Below are positions 27,860 through 36,548 of a stretch of 42,961 bases of DNA, one piece after another (position 1 is the stretch's first letter; each line of letters begins with the position of its first letter). The translations under genes were made by a program, and so were the position numbers. A model generated the notes under the pieces. That model saw only the letters and a program-made list of their open reading frames with translations, did not search any database and was not told the origin of the DNA. Source of the stretch: Promethearchaeota archaeon (lineage in GTDB: Archaea > Asgardarchaeota > Lokiarchaeia > Sigyniarchaeales > SOKP01); assembly GCA_020343655.1 (NCBI GenBank), contig CP070805.1, forward strand, positions 598,813-641,773, in the 5' to 3' direction.

Positions 27860-28378
27860 ATGAATGAAAAGGAGACTAGGATTTTCAATTGTGATTTGAA
27901 TGAAACCAACTTATTCAATTGTATTCTAGAAGAGGTTGGGGAAAAAGATCTCAATACACTATCAACCACCGCTCCATTATTACACGATAAGAGTTATATT
28001 AATTGTATTAATGCTAGTTTAGTTACATGTTTGAGAAATAATAGAGAGGAATTAGATTTTCATCAAATACAATTACAGATTATAAGAAATGAAATTGGGG
28101 ATTGGTTAATTAACCAAATTAATATTATTGTTGATAAACAAATTGATGATGACCTAATATCTAAAAGAATTAATCAATGTTTAAAATTCGTTAAAAGAGG
28201 TTGTAGAATTGATGATTCCATCGAAATATCAATAATTCATTCAGAAATCAAACAGGATTTAAAGTATTTTGAAGTTGAATTAACTGAGATAGACCACTTA
28301 CTTCAACAAATCAGAGATGATAAATTAAAAAAAGAAAAACTATTCTCAATTTTTAGATATATGGATTCTAATAAATAG
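27860..28378 (+). CDS. OsmC-like protein, divergent copy 1 of a tandem triplet
   Basis: 172 residues. It aligns with the next two genes: the start FNCDLNETNLFNC mirrors FKCDLG-x-x-K in the others, then SYINCINASLVTCLRN mirrors LGCLSASFIFCLKK, and CLKFVKRGC mirrors the second redox region. The two OsmC redox cysteines correspond to Cys49 and Cys115. The conserved Gly-Pro before the first Cys is lost and a C-terminal 45-residue helical tail (EVELTEIDHLLQQ) is added, so catalysis is less certain than for the others. OsmC proteins reduce organic or fatty-acid hydroperoxides through the cysteine pair. Confidence 0.68.
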   Translation: MNEKETRIFNCDLNETNLFNCILEEVGEKDLNTLSTTAPLLHDKSYINCINASLVTCLRNNREELDFHQIQLQIIRNEIGDWLINQINIIVDKQIDDDLISKRINQCLKFVKRGCRIDDSIEISIIHSEIKQDLKYFEVELTEIDHLLQQIRDDKLKKEKLFSIFRYMDSNK

Positions 28379-28406
28379 AAATATTTCTAAGAAATATTAT
28401 TAGGTG

Positions 28407-28880
28407 ATGATTATTTCGAACGAAATGAAAGCTAAAGTTGGTATAAAACTGGATGAATCTGAATCTCAGATGATCTTTAAATGCGATTTGGGAGATATGA
28501 AGGTTAAAGATTGTTATATCGATGAGGAGCATCACGAAGAGGTCAATATGCTTGGACCTAATCCATCTAGGTTGCTTGCCTTGGGTGTCTTAGGATGTTT
28601 AAGTGCAAGTTTTATTTTCTGTTTAAAAAAAAGAGGTTTTACTATAGATGATTTTAAAGGTGAAGCAGAGGTTACTATTGCAAGAAATGAGAAAGGGTTT
28701 TTGAGAATAAAAAAAATTGATGTTTATCTTGATCCAAAAATAAAAAATCCCGATGCGTTTAAAAGAGCAAAACAATGTCTTAAACAAGTTAAAGATAATA
28801 TTAGTTTTTTTGAACAATACTGTATAGTTACACAAAGTGTCAGGACAGGGATAGAGGTTAACATTAACCTTAATTTATAA
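28407..28880 (+). CDS. OsmC-like peroxiredoxin, copy 2 of the triplet
   Basis: 157 residues from the ATG at 28407. GPNPSRLLALGVLGCLSASF contains the first redox cysteine (Cys64) in the normal OsmC context (G-P-x-P then L-G-C), and FFEQYCIVTQSV contains the second (Cys139). Between them is EAEVTIARNEKGFLRIKKIDV, the standard strand pair. Probably a cytoplasmic thiol peroxidase. GGTG at 28403-28406 directly abuts the ATG, and alignment with copy 3 suggests that translation could in fact start at the ATT at 28413; the N-terminus is uncertain by a few residues. It lies 25 bp after copy 1. Confidence 0.85.
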   Translation: MIISNEMKAKVGIKLDESESQMIFKCDLGDMKVKDCYIDEEHHEEVNMLGPNPSRLLALGVLGCLSASFIFCLKKRGFTIDDFKGEAEVTIARNEKGFLRIKKIDVYLDPKIKNPDAFKRAKQCLKQVKDNISFFEQYCIVTQSVRTGIEVNINLNL

Positions 28881-28962
28881 TTGTTTTTAATAATTTTAAG
28901 AACACTAAATTAATTGAGTTTAATTTATCATTATTATAAAAAAAAATAAATATTGATTTTAT

Positions 28963-29400
28963 ATGTCAGACGAGTTAAAGACTAGAGTTAACTTAAAACT
29001 AGAAGAACAGATGTTGTTTAAATGCGATCTAGGGCAAAATAAAATGCACAATATATATATTGATGAAAGGCAGAGAAAAGAAACTGATAAAATAGGACCT
29101 TCGCCGGCAAAATTATTAGGTTTATCTCTTTTAGGTTGTTTAGCTGCAAGTTTTGAATTTTGCTTACGAAAAAGAGATTTTTCAATAAAAGATTTAGATG
29201 GTACAGCAGAGGTTATAATTGCGAGAAATGAGAAAGGATTTTGGAGAGTTAAAAAAATAGATATAGATATAATTCCCTTAGTTGATGATCCCAAAATGCG
29301 TAAGAGAGCAGATCAATGTAAAAAATTCTTTGAACAATTTTGTATTATTTCAGAATCATTACGGAAAGGGTTTGAAGTAAATATCAATCTTAAATATTAA
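28963..29400 (+). CDS. OsmC-like peroxiredoxin, copy 3 of the triplet
   Basis: 145 residues, very close in sequence to copy 2 (shared ARNEKGF, VNINL, FEQ-F/Y-CI). Redox cysteines are Cys59 in GLSLLGCLAASF and Cys127 in FFEQFCIISESL. A shared N-terminal KCDLG motif adds another cysteine (Cys21) present in all three copies. The 82-bp gap after copy 2 is AT-rich and could hold its own promoter. It is convergent with radA, 13 bp apart. Confidence 0.87.
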   Translation: MSDELKTRVNLKLEEQMLFKCDLGQNKMHNIYIDERQRKETDKIGPSPAKLLGLSLLGCLAASFEFCLRKRDFSIKDLDGTAEVIIARNEKGFWRVKKIDIDIIPLVDDPKMRKRADQCKKFFEQFCIISESLRKGFEVNINLKY

Positions 29401-29413
29401 TAATTCTATGAAA

Positions 29414-30412
29414 TTAATCTTTTATTCCATCTTCTGTAATTGAAAAAATTGTGTCACTCTCAGGAATATGTGGTGCATCTACAACTTTAGCAATTCTTTG
29501 TTCTCCTTTTCCTTTTCTAAGGAAAATTCTTATAGTAGCACCATGTGCGACAACGTGTCCACCTGTATGTGTTAAAGGATTACCATAGAATACATCTGGT
29601 TTAGCAGAAACTTGGTTTGTAAAAACGACTGCCAACTCATCATAAGTTTCAGTTAATCTTAATAAATCATGGATGTGAGAATTAATTATTTGTTGGCGCG
29701 ATGCTAAAGTCCCTCTTCCGATATACTCGCTCCGAAAGTGTCCTATAAGAGAATCAACTATAATTAATTTTATATTTTGGGTGTTTATTATTTTTGGAGC
29801 TTCTTTAACTAATAAAACTTGATGATTACTGTTAAAAGCTCTTCCTACAGTAACATTTTTTAATACTAAATTATGATCTAAATCTTTTGCAACTGCCATC
29901 TGTATTAATCTTTCTGGTCGAAATGTTCCTTCAGTGTCTATGTATAGAGCAGTACCTTCAAGTCCACCTTCTTCATAAGATAACTGTACATTAACACATA
30001 ATTGATGAGCTATTTGTGTTTTTCCGGTTCGATATTCTCCAAAAAGCTCTGTAACTGCTCCAGGCTCAATACCACCTAGTAATAAATCATCTAAATTCTG
30101 ACTCCCTGTGGTTAATTTGTTTAAGGTTTTTCTTTTTTCCCATATTTGATCTGCGGATTTGAATCCCATTTTTTCTATATCTTGTGCTGCTTTAATTATT
30201 TTTTCAGCTGTTTTTTCACCTATACCTGCTTCATCCATTAATTTATTCAATGGATACATAGCAAGGGTTCTAATAGATAAAATTCCTGCATCTATCAATT
30301 TTTTTACAGTTGCTTCGCCAACACCTGGTAAATCCTTAAAACTATAGGGAGACCCTGATTTGGAACGTTCCTTATTGCTTGACTCGTTAGACAATTCTTT
30401 TTTTTTTTCCAT
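29414..30412 (-). CDS. radA: DNA repair and recombination protein RadA
   Basis: 332 residues, the normal archaeal length with no intein. Residues 25-80 are two helix-hairpin-helix motifs (LPGVGEATVKKL and AGIGEKTAEKI), followed by the RecA-like core with Walker A GEYRTGKT at 125-132, the LIIVDSLIGHFRSEY Walker B region, and the L2-side segment FTNQVSAKPDVFYG. It forms the archaeal recombinase filament. The first 22 residues are a polar Lys/Ser/Glu extension. Convergent with the OsmC triplet. Confidence 0.97.
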   Translation of the reverse strand: MEKKKELSNESSNKERSKSGSPYSFKDLPGVGEATVKKLIDAGILSIRTLAMYPLNKLMDEAGIGEKTAEKIIKAAQDIEKMGFKSADQIWEKRKTLNKLTTGSQNLDDLLLGGIEPGAVTELFGEYRTGKTQIAHQLCVNVQLSYEEGGLEGTALYIDTEGTFRPERLIQMAVAKDLDHNLVLKNVTVGRAFNSNHQVLLVKEAPKIINTQNIKLIIVDSLIGHFRSEYIGRGTLASRQQIINSHIHDLLRLTETYDELAVVFTNQVSAKPDVFYGNPLTHTGGHVVAHGATIRIFLRKGKGEQRIAKVVDAPHIPESDTIFSITEDGIKD

Positions 30413-30532
30413 TATATAATATAAAGTATAATTTTTTTTATGAATTCCTAATAAATTTGATATTTTATCATGAAATAAATATAAAAATTATAATAAAAAC
30501 TTAATAGAAGAATAAAAAAAAAGTAAAATATT

Positions 30533-31201
30533 TTATTTTGTTTCCTGACCACTACGAGTAATTAATAAAAGTATAACAAATAAAATAACTGAAAATAAGA
30601 AGGTCAATGTCCAAAAACCCGTGGGTTCTGGAATCCAGATATAGCTTAAATAAAGAAACGGAATAATGAATATCGCAACAAATATTATGATAATCGGTAA
30701 AGCTATTTCTTCATCTTTAATATCTAAGATTAAAGGAATGATAATTAGGAATATCAGTAATGTAGCAATAATTCTAAAAGTCACAGTAATAGCAGGATCA
30801 AAGATAGTCGAATGTACATTGGGTAACCAGAAAAACCAGAATTGTTCTGTATAAGGGTATTGTAAAGCAGGATTATTTACTGGTATTATTGCACTGATAA
30901 TCAACTGAATCAAAACTCCAAGAGTGAGATATAAGAGTATTTCATTGATTTCTTTTTCTTTTTTACGATATACTGCTACGGTATCGCGTAGAATTGTAGC
31001 AATCCATAAAAGGAAAAGAAGAACATAAGTAAAGAGTGGATCTCCTCCCATACCCCAAAAGAAATTAACCGGTATTACAGCGACAATGTAAGCTAAATAA
31101 CCATACTTCTCATTCCGACCAAATAAATCAAAAACTAAAAAAATCATAAATATAATGAATAAAGTTATCAGAACTATTATTGTGAGGGGGTCAAATGGCA
31201 T
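30533..31201 (-). CDS. Multi-spanning membrane protein of unknown function
   Basis: 222 residues with about seven hydrophobic helices (roughly 6-24, 35-50, 57-72, 86-103, 138-158, 165-187 and 195-215). No catalytic or transport motif is recognised. A short charged loop (YRKKEKEINE at about 78-87) and the KDEE loop (about 161-164) would be cytoplasmic; the longest loop (NNPALQYPYTEQFWFFW region) is aromatic. It is on the same strand as radA, 120 bp upstream of it, but there is no sign of a shared function. Confidence 0.62.
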   Translation of the reverse strand: MPFDPLTIIVLITLFIIFMIFLVFDLFGRNEKYGYLAYIVAVIPVNFFWGMGGDPLFTYVLLFLLWIATILRDTVAVYRKKEKEINEILLYLTLGVLIQLIISAIIPVNNPALQYPYTEQFWFFWLPNVHSTIFDPAITVTFRIIATLLIFLIIIPLILDIKDEEIALPIIIIFVAIFIIPFLYLSYIWIPEPTGFWTLTFLFSVILFVILLLITRSGQETK

Positions 31202-31349
31202 GATTAGATCAACTTTTTTTTTTGGTTCTTAAGTTAATATTTATTATTATATATTTAGTTCCATTTATTTTAAAATTTTTAATTCTATATTAGAGAGAAA
31301 ATATAAGATTTTTTGATTGGTAAGTTTAAATTAATGATTCATTTAAATC

Positions 31350-32738
31350 TCAGAGTTTAGATATTATGTTTTCTAATTCAAGGATCATTTCTTGGGCTTT
31401 TTCCTTTTCTTCTGATTCAGCAGACAGAAGTATAGCATTTCTATATAATGCTACTTTAATAATCGTATAAGTATCGTTGTTGATTATCTTCAATTCGTTT
31501 ATTATATCATGATATTTATATCCGTTCTCATCCGCCATTTCTCGTAAGCGATTGTGAACATTTTCAATTAATTCTGGGGCAACTGCTATGGTTTTATTTA
31601 TTTTTATACCCTTCGGGAAACCTTTGGTTAAAGAGCTAAGGAGGTCGTCCCGAGCTGTCATTATTTCAAGGATTTTTAGTAATATAAAATTTCCATCTGA
31701 AAAAGGGCTGTACTCCGTGAAATAAAACTTTAAAGTGTCAGCGGCAGCAAAGCATGCTCGCTCCTCTCTTATTCCCCTTGAGATTTCCCCTGGATAATTT
31801 TCAATTTGTTTAATGGGAAAACCCCCATCTTCGATGAAAGTCTTCACAACAGCTGAAATTGTAGGTGTTGTAATAATGGTATTACCTTTAGATTTTTGAA
31901 TTCTTTTGTCAAAAGTTATAAAAAGCATTAGTAAATCTTCAAAACTTATTTCTAACCCATTTTCATCTATTACTAATATTCTTGAACCATCAACATCAAA
32001 ACAAACCCCAAGATGGCTATTAGATGCTTTTACAATGTCTGCTGTATTTCGAATAGTATTAATACTAGGTACTGGACTTGAAGATCTTTCACGGTAGTGT
32101 GTATTTAATGCAATAACTTCAACTCCAATATCATTAATTAAAAGAGGAGTTATTTTTCCAGTGGGACCATATGAACAATCTACTACAATCTTTAGATTTG
32201 CCTTTTTTATCTTTTTTTTATCTACAAACTGCTGAAGGGATTTAATATAAATATCCGCTGTCTGCGGTATTGCTGTTATTTGCCCGATATTATTAGGATC
32301 AACTCTCCTTACTTGTTGAGGATAATTATTATAAGATTCAATTATTTTCTGAATTTCAGATTGGGATAATTCAATTCCTCCCGCATCTAAGAAACGTATT
32401 CCTACATCTTCACTATATAAATGTCCTCCTGAGATATATACCCCTCCACTCGCCCCAAATCGTCTAATTGTAAATTGTAATAATGGAAAAGTGCAATCTG
32501 ATAAGTTTAAGAGATTTATTCCAGTAGACATCAACCCTGAAGTGTATGCTCTCTTTAACATCCGACTATCATTATGATAATCCCTACCCATTACAATTGA
32601 TTCATTTTGCTTGAATAAACTACCATGAATTGATCCAATCGAGCTGGAAATCTCGGGTGTAAATACGTAATTTGCCTTGCCTACTATTCTACCATTCTTT
32701 TTCAGTTCATTTAGGTTTTTAATTGGATTATGAATCAT
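31350..32738 (-). CDS. Phosphohexomutase-superfamily protein with degenerate active site
   Basis: 462 residues covering all four domains of the phosphoglucomutase/phosphomannomutase/GlmM fold, including KIVVDCSYGPTGKITPLL and FDVDGSRILVID. Key motifs are altered: the phosphoserine loop (family TASHNP) reads YISGGHLYSED with Ser103; the metal loop (DxDxDR) is DVDGSR, keeping Asp248, Asp250 and Arg253 but with Ser252 for the third Asp; and the sugar loop (GExSGH) is replaced by AAADTLKF (331-338). It is not a normal mutase; it could bind a sugar phosphate, act on an unusual substrate, or be regulatory. Divergent from the GH57 gene with 193 bp between. Confidence 0.82.
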   Translation of the reverse strand: MIHNPIKNLNELKKNGRIVGKANYVFTPEISSSIGSIHGSLFKQNESIVMGRDYHNDSRMLKRAYTSGLMSTGINLLNLSDCTFPLLQFTIRRFGASGGVYISGGHLYSEDVGIRFLDAGGIELSQSEIQKIIESYNNYPQQVRRVDPNNIGQITAIPQTADIYIKSLQQFVDKKKIKKANLKIVVDCSYGPTGKITPLLINDIGVEVIALNTHYRERSSSPVPSINTIRNTADIVKASNSHLGVCFDVDGSRILVIDENGLEISFEDLLMLFITFDKRIQKSKGNTIITTPTISAVVKTFIEDGGFPIKQIENYPGEISRGIREERACFAAADTLKFYFTEYSPFSDGNFILLKILEIMTARDDLLSSLTKGFPKGIKINKTIAVAPELIENVHNRLREMADENGYKYHDIINELKIINNDTYTIIKVALYRNAILLSAESEEKEKAQEMILELENIISKL

Positions 32739-32931
32739 TAAAGGCGACTTTTTTAAAATCTCGATTAAATTTCAATTGGAAATTATATATGTTAAAAAGC
32801 TAAATAAACCTATATAACTTTAACGATTTTATAATATTTTAGTCATCTCTTTAGTATTTAAGAAATGAAAAATTATTAAAAAATAGCAATTTAGGATTAA
32901 TTTTAACTTTCATTGAAAATATGAAATAATT

Positions 32932-34647
32932 ATGACTGAAATTTTAGGATCTTATACTTTGGTATTACATTCTCATCTTCCATGGGTTTTAGGACATGGA
33001 GTATGGCCTCATGGTATGGATTGGGTTAATGAAGCAGCAGCTGAAACATATGTTCCACTTCTTATGGAATTATATAAATTGGTTGACGATGGATACCATC
33101 CAAAACTTACTATTGGGCTCACTCCAGTTTTATGTGAAATGCTTCGCAATCCTAAGTTTACTTATGGTTTTTTAGGTTATTTGGATGAAAAGTATAACGC
33201 TGCTCTGCATGATTTTGAAGATTTTACAGAAAATAGATATGAAGAAGGGAGAATTAAATTAACTAAATGGTGGCAAGAATTCTATGAACGTGTGAAAGAT
33301 AATTTTATTCATAGATACGACAAGGATATTGTAGGCGCATTTAAAAAGCTTCAAGATATGGGTCATTTAGATATTATCACCTGTGGGGCAACTCACGGCT
33401 ACGCTCCACTTCTTTCAAAAGAAACTTCCATCGATGCCCAGTTCAAAACAGCAGTTGATAATTATAAAAAACATTTCGGGAGAGCTCCTACGGGTGCTTG
33501 GTTACCTGAATGTGCTTATCGTCCAGGATATCGATGGAAAAATCCCATAACTAATGAAGAATATAATCGCCCTGGTGTAGAATATTTTCTTGCTAAAAAT
33601 GGATTAAAATATTTCTTTATCGATACGGCTTTGTTGCTGGGAGGAAAATCGCAAGGAGTTTATGCTGCTCGTTTTCCTTTACTCGCAGAACTCTGGAAGC
33701 AATTCGAATCTCAATATGAAGAAATCCCGACTTCTTTTGATAAATCTCAATACGAACCATATTTGGTGTCTACTGATCCGTCCACTCCTGGTCCAGTTGG
33801 ATTTTTTACAAGAGATGAAAAAACAGGTATAGTTGTATGGAGCGGAGAACATGGATACCCTGGTTGTGCTGAATACTTAGATTTTCACAAAAAACATTGG
33901 CCTTCAGGACTCAAATACTTTAAAGTTACAAACCCCAAATCAGATCTCGCTGATAAAATGTTATACTGGCCAGATGATGTACCTGGTAAACTAGACGAAA
34001 ATGCAAGTCATTATCTAAATCTTATTAAAGACATTTTGCGAGATTATAAAAGTAAAAATGGAAGAAATGGAATTGTTGTAGCTCCTTATGATGCAGAATT
34101 ATTCGGACACTGGTGGTTTGAGGGAAATTGGTGGATAGCTAGAGTACTTAGGTGGGTAGAAGATGATCCAGAAGTAGAATTAACAAATTCCCGAATTTAT
34201 TTAGAAAATAATCCCCCTAATAAGGTAGTTTCGGTGATTGAAGGCTCTTGGGGGCAAGCATCCTCACATTGGGTATGGTTTAATGAGTGGACGATTTACG
34301 TCTGGCGCCACATCTATGAATGTGAAGCGAAGAGCGAAAAACTAATAGCGAAATACAAGGACTCACACGATCCGAATATTATAAAAATTTTAAAACAGAT
34401 GGCAAGGGAACTCTTGCTCTTACAGAGCTCCGACTGGCCCTTCCTTATGACAACTTGGAGTGCTCGAGACTACGCCGAAAACCGTGTTGCACTCCACTAC
34501 GAAAACTTCAACAGGCTCTACGATATGGCTTCGAGATACGGCTCTGGTCAAAATATTGAAGAGGGCGAGTGGCACTTCTTAGGCACTATTGAAGCTACTG
34601 ATGATATATTTGAAGCTTTAGACCTTAAACCATTTGCTAAGGAATAA
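32932..34647 (+). CDS. GH57 glycosidase, probable 1,4-alpha-glucan branching enzyme
   Basis: 571 residues. GH57 motifs are in order: LVLHSHLPWVLGHG (11-24), CGATHGYAPLL, GAWLPECAYRPGY with the nucleophile Glu193, and APYDAELFGHWWFEG with the acid/base Asp387. The last motif and overall length match the TK1436-like GH57 branching enzymes that make alpha-1,6 branches in glycogen, including the aromatic C-terminal helical domain (SSHWVWFNEW). Cytoplasmic, no signal peptide. Codon use in the last third (about 34270-34600) is clearly richer in C/G-ending codons than the rest. Confidence 0.9.
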   Translation: MTEILGSYTLVLHSHLPWVLGHGVWPHGMDWVNEAAAETYVPLLMELYKLVDDGYHPKLTIGLTPVLCEMLRNPKFTYGFLGYLDEKYNAALHDFEDFTENRYEEGRIKLTKWWQEFYERVKDNFIHRYDKDIVGAFKKLQDMGHLDIITCGATHGYAPLLSKETSIDAQFKTAVDNYKKHFGRAPTGAWLPECAYRPGYRWKNPITNEEYNRPGVEYFLAKNGLKYFFIDTALLLGGKSQGVYAARFPLLAELWKQFESQYEEIPTSFDKSQYEPYLVSTDPSTPGPVGFFTRDEKTGIVVWSGEHGYPGCAEYLDFHKKHWPSGLKYFKVTNPKSDLADKMLYWPDDVPGKLDENASHYLNLIKDILRDYKSKNGRNGIVVAPYDAELFGHWWFEGNWWIARVLRWVEDDPEVELTNSRIYLENNPPNKVVSVIEGSWGQASSHWVWFNEWTIYVWRHIYECEAKSEKLIAKYKDSHDPNIIKILKQMARELLLLQSSDWPFLMTTWSARDYAENRVALHYENFNRLYDMASRYGSGQNIEEGEWHFLGTIEATDDIFEALDLKPFAKE

Positions 34648-35261
34648 CACAAAAATTGGAATATTAAAATTTGTTTTCATTACTATACATACTTTTCTTT
34701 TCTTATTTATTATAAACAGTAGAAAAAATTAAAAAATAAATTAATTTTTATAATTTGTTATAGGGAGAGAAAATGAGAGGTTTAGTTGAAAACTCTAAAA
34801 ATATGATAAGAAAGTGATTAAATATCCCAAGAGAGAAAAAAACAAAAAATAAATATACATGGATACAAAAATACGAAGATACAAGATTCAAAGATACAAG
34901 ATACGAAGATATAAAATACAAAGATAATAGATATGTAGATAAAAAAATACAAAGAAATAGAAAGAGAAAAAGGAAGTGAAGACACTAACATTTTGCTATA
35001 GAAAATAAAAATTTTAATAAAATATCCCTTTTTCATTGTTTCAATTTATTTTAATCGCTAATTTAAATTAACTTCATTAAATTGGTTTTAATTACTCAAC
35101 CAAATTAAATCATTTTTTTAAAAAAACAAAGAATATTGGTACATAAGAATTGTTTCTTCAAATTCATCAATTGATGTCCTTAATTTCATAAGTTTTTAAA
35201 TTATTGATAATATTTTCACTAAACTCAATAAAAAGAAAATAAAATTCGAGAAGAATTAGAG
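34648..35261. other. 614-bp gene-poor gap
   Basis: No convincing gene is seen. It is very AT-rich and holds a 15-bp tandem repeat (34868-34942), followed by a purine-rich stretch to about 34980. A short imperfect dyad, TTGGTT at 35082-35087 against AACCAA at 35098-35103, lies about 160 bp before the crotonase gene and may be an operator. The rest shows nothing recognisable; promoters for the crotonase gene presumably lie in the last 100 bp. Confidence 0.6.
34868..34942 (+). repeat. 15-bp tandem repeat, about five units
   Basis: Units of the form AARATWCRAAGATAY (34868-34882, 34883-34897, 34898-34912, 34913-34927, 34928-34942), increasingly degenerate to the right. Starting from ATG at 34859 the frame reads MDTKIRRY then KIQRY, KIRRY and KIQR before a stop at 34925-34927, so a basic 22-residue peptide would be encoded. 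Most likely a simple-sequence expansion; coding is possible but unsupported. Confidence 0.7.
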
Positions 35262-36053
35262 ATGGAAAAGAAAATTGATTTAGTAATTAAAGAGAATATT
35301 GCAACAATAAAATTAAATGATCCTGAAAATCTTAATCCCTTAAATAAAGAAACGGCGAAAAAATTGTTAGATATATTGGGATCTCTTAGAGAAAAAGCTG
35401 ATGTAAAGTGTATTATAATCACAGGTTCAGGAAGAGCTTTTTCTGCTGGTGGAGATTTAAAACTCTTCAAATCAGGCATAGAAGATGGTATTTCAGGTAA
35501 GGTTATGGATGATTTAACAAAAGATCTTTACAAAATTGCTTTAATTTTGCGTCTTTTTCCTAAGCCTGTTATTGCAGCTGTAAATGGGTGGGCTGTTGGA
35601 GCAGGTATGAATCTTGCTCTATCTTGCGATTTCGTTATTGCTTCAGAAAAAGCAAAATTTAGGCAATCTTTTTGTAAGCTAGCTTTGATCCCCGGATTTG
35701 CCGGTTCAATTCTATTAAGTCGTCAACTAACGTGGCAACAAGCTACTGAAATGTCATTTTTTGGTGATACTTTATCTGCAGAAGATTTAGAGAGACTCGG
35801 GTTAATTAATGCAATTGTCCCCTCAGAAAAATTAGAAGAATTTAGTTTACAATGGGCTCATCGTCTTGCTAAAGGACCAACTTTAGCATATGCTAGAACT
35901 AAAAAACTATTTTTCGAAGCATTAAGCACCCCTTTAGAAGAACACCTTGAAAATGAGCGTCAGATGCAAATAAAATCAGCTGAAACTGAAGATTTCAAGA
36001 AAGGTGTTTTTGCATTACTTGAAAAAAAAGAGCCTGAATTCATCGGCAAATAG
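35262..36053 (+). CDS. Enoyl-CoA hydratase/isomerase (crotonase) family protein
   Basis: 263 residues, the standard crotonase length. The oxyanion-hole motifs are AFSAGGDLKLF (59-69) and VNGWAVGAGMNLAL (107-120), so a CoA thioester is bound. Both hydratase glutamates are missing: the first position is Asn117 (GAGMNLA) and the second lies in SFCKLALIPGFAG, which has no Glu. The motif resembles PaaG-type isomerases, but the Asp of LxPD is Gly145 here. An isomerase, hydrolase or other crotonase-type reaction is more likely than hydration. It is convergent with the MaoC gene (25 bp), which could supply hydration. Confidence 0.85.
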   Translation: MEKKIDLVIKENIATIKLNDPENLNPLNKETAKKLLDILGSLREKADVKCIIITGSGRAFSAGGDLKLFKSGIEDGISGKVMDDLTKDLYKIALILRLFPKPVIAAVNGWAVGAGMNLALSCDFVIASEKAKFRQSFCKLALIPGFAGSILLSRQLTWQQATEMSFFGDTLSAEDLERLGLINAIVPSEKLEEFSLQWAHRLAKGPTLAYARTKKLFFEALSTPLEEHLENERQMQIKSAETEDFKKGVFALLEKKEPEFIGK

Positions 36054-36078
36054 GATAGAAAAATAATATTTTTTTATT

Positions 36079-36546
36079 TTAATGAGAATAAAACCTTGAA
36101 AGTTTTAAAGCCACGAAACATGGCTTTGATTCCCCTTCAACATAGATTTTATAATCAAACTCCACATCATAAGCATCATCTCCAATTTCTCTAACATCAA
36201 CTACTTTGGCGACTAATCGAATACGTTTACCAACTGGTGTAGGTGCTGGGAACCGAATCTTATTCCAACCGTAATTAATAGTCATTCTTGTATTGATTGG
36301 AATATAAAGTTGTTTAAATAATTTTGGATAAGCAATGGAAAGTACCCAATTGCCATGTGCGACAGTGGTTCCATAAGGAGACTCTTTTTTTGCTCGTTCA
36401 GGATCAACATGTATCCATTGCATATCACCGATTATCTCTCCGTATTTAGTTATCTCATCTTGAGTTACTTCATACCAATCTGAAATTCCTATTTCTTTAC
36501 CAATATAGTTTTTCCAGTCAGAGGGACGGATTTCTAACTGGTCCAT
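36079..36546 (-). CDS. MaoC-family (R)-specific enoyl-CoA hydratase-like protein
   Basis: 155 residues, a single hotdog fold. The hydratase motif is IIGDMQWIHVDPERAKKESPYGTTVAHG, with catalytic Asp41 and His46, both present. It hydrates trans-2-enoyl-CoA to the (R)-3-hydroxy form, or acts on a related branched substrate. It lies 2 bp after the acyl-CoA dehydrogenase gene, so the pair forms a two-step oxidation/hydration unit. Confidence 0.88.
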   Translation of the reverse strand: MDQLEIRPSDWKNYIGKEIGISDWYEVTQDEITKYGEIIGDMQWIHVDPERAKKESPYGTTVAHGNWVLSIAYPKLFKQLYIPINTRMTINYGWNKIRFPAPTPVGKRIRLVAKVVDVREIGDDAYDVEFDYKIYVEGESKPCFVALKLSRFYSH

Positions 36547-36548
36547 CT

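Noticed and set aside
28959-29294. Minus-strand frame opposite OsmC copy 3
   Set aside because: Antisense to a gene with conserved redox motifs; no start context or family.
34818-35036. Minus-strand 72-residue hydrophobic open frame over the 15-bp repeat
   Set aside because: It consists of the reverse reading of the tandem repeat and neighbouring A-rich DNA, giving low-complexity Phe/Ile/Cys/Tyr; there is no ribosome-binding site or family resemblance.
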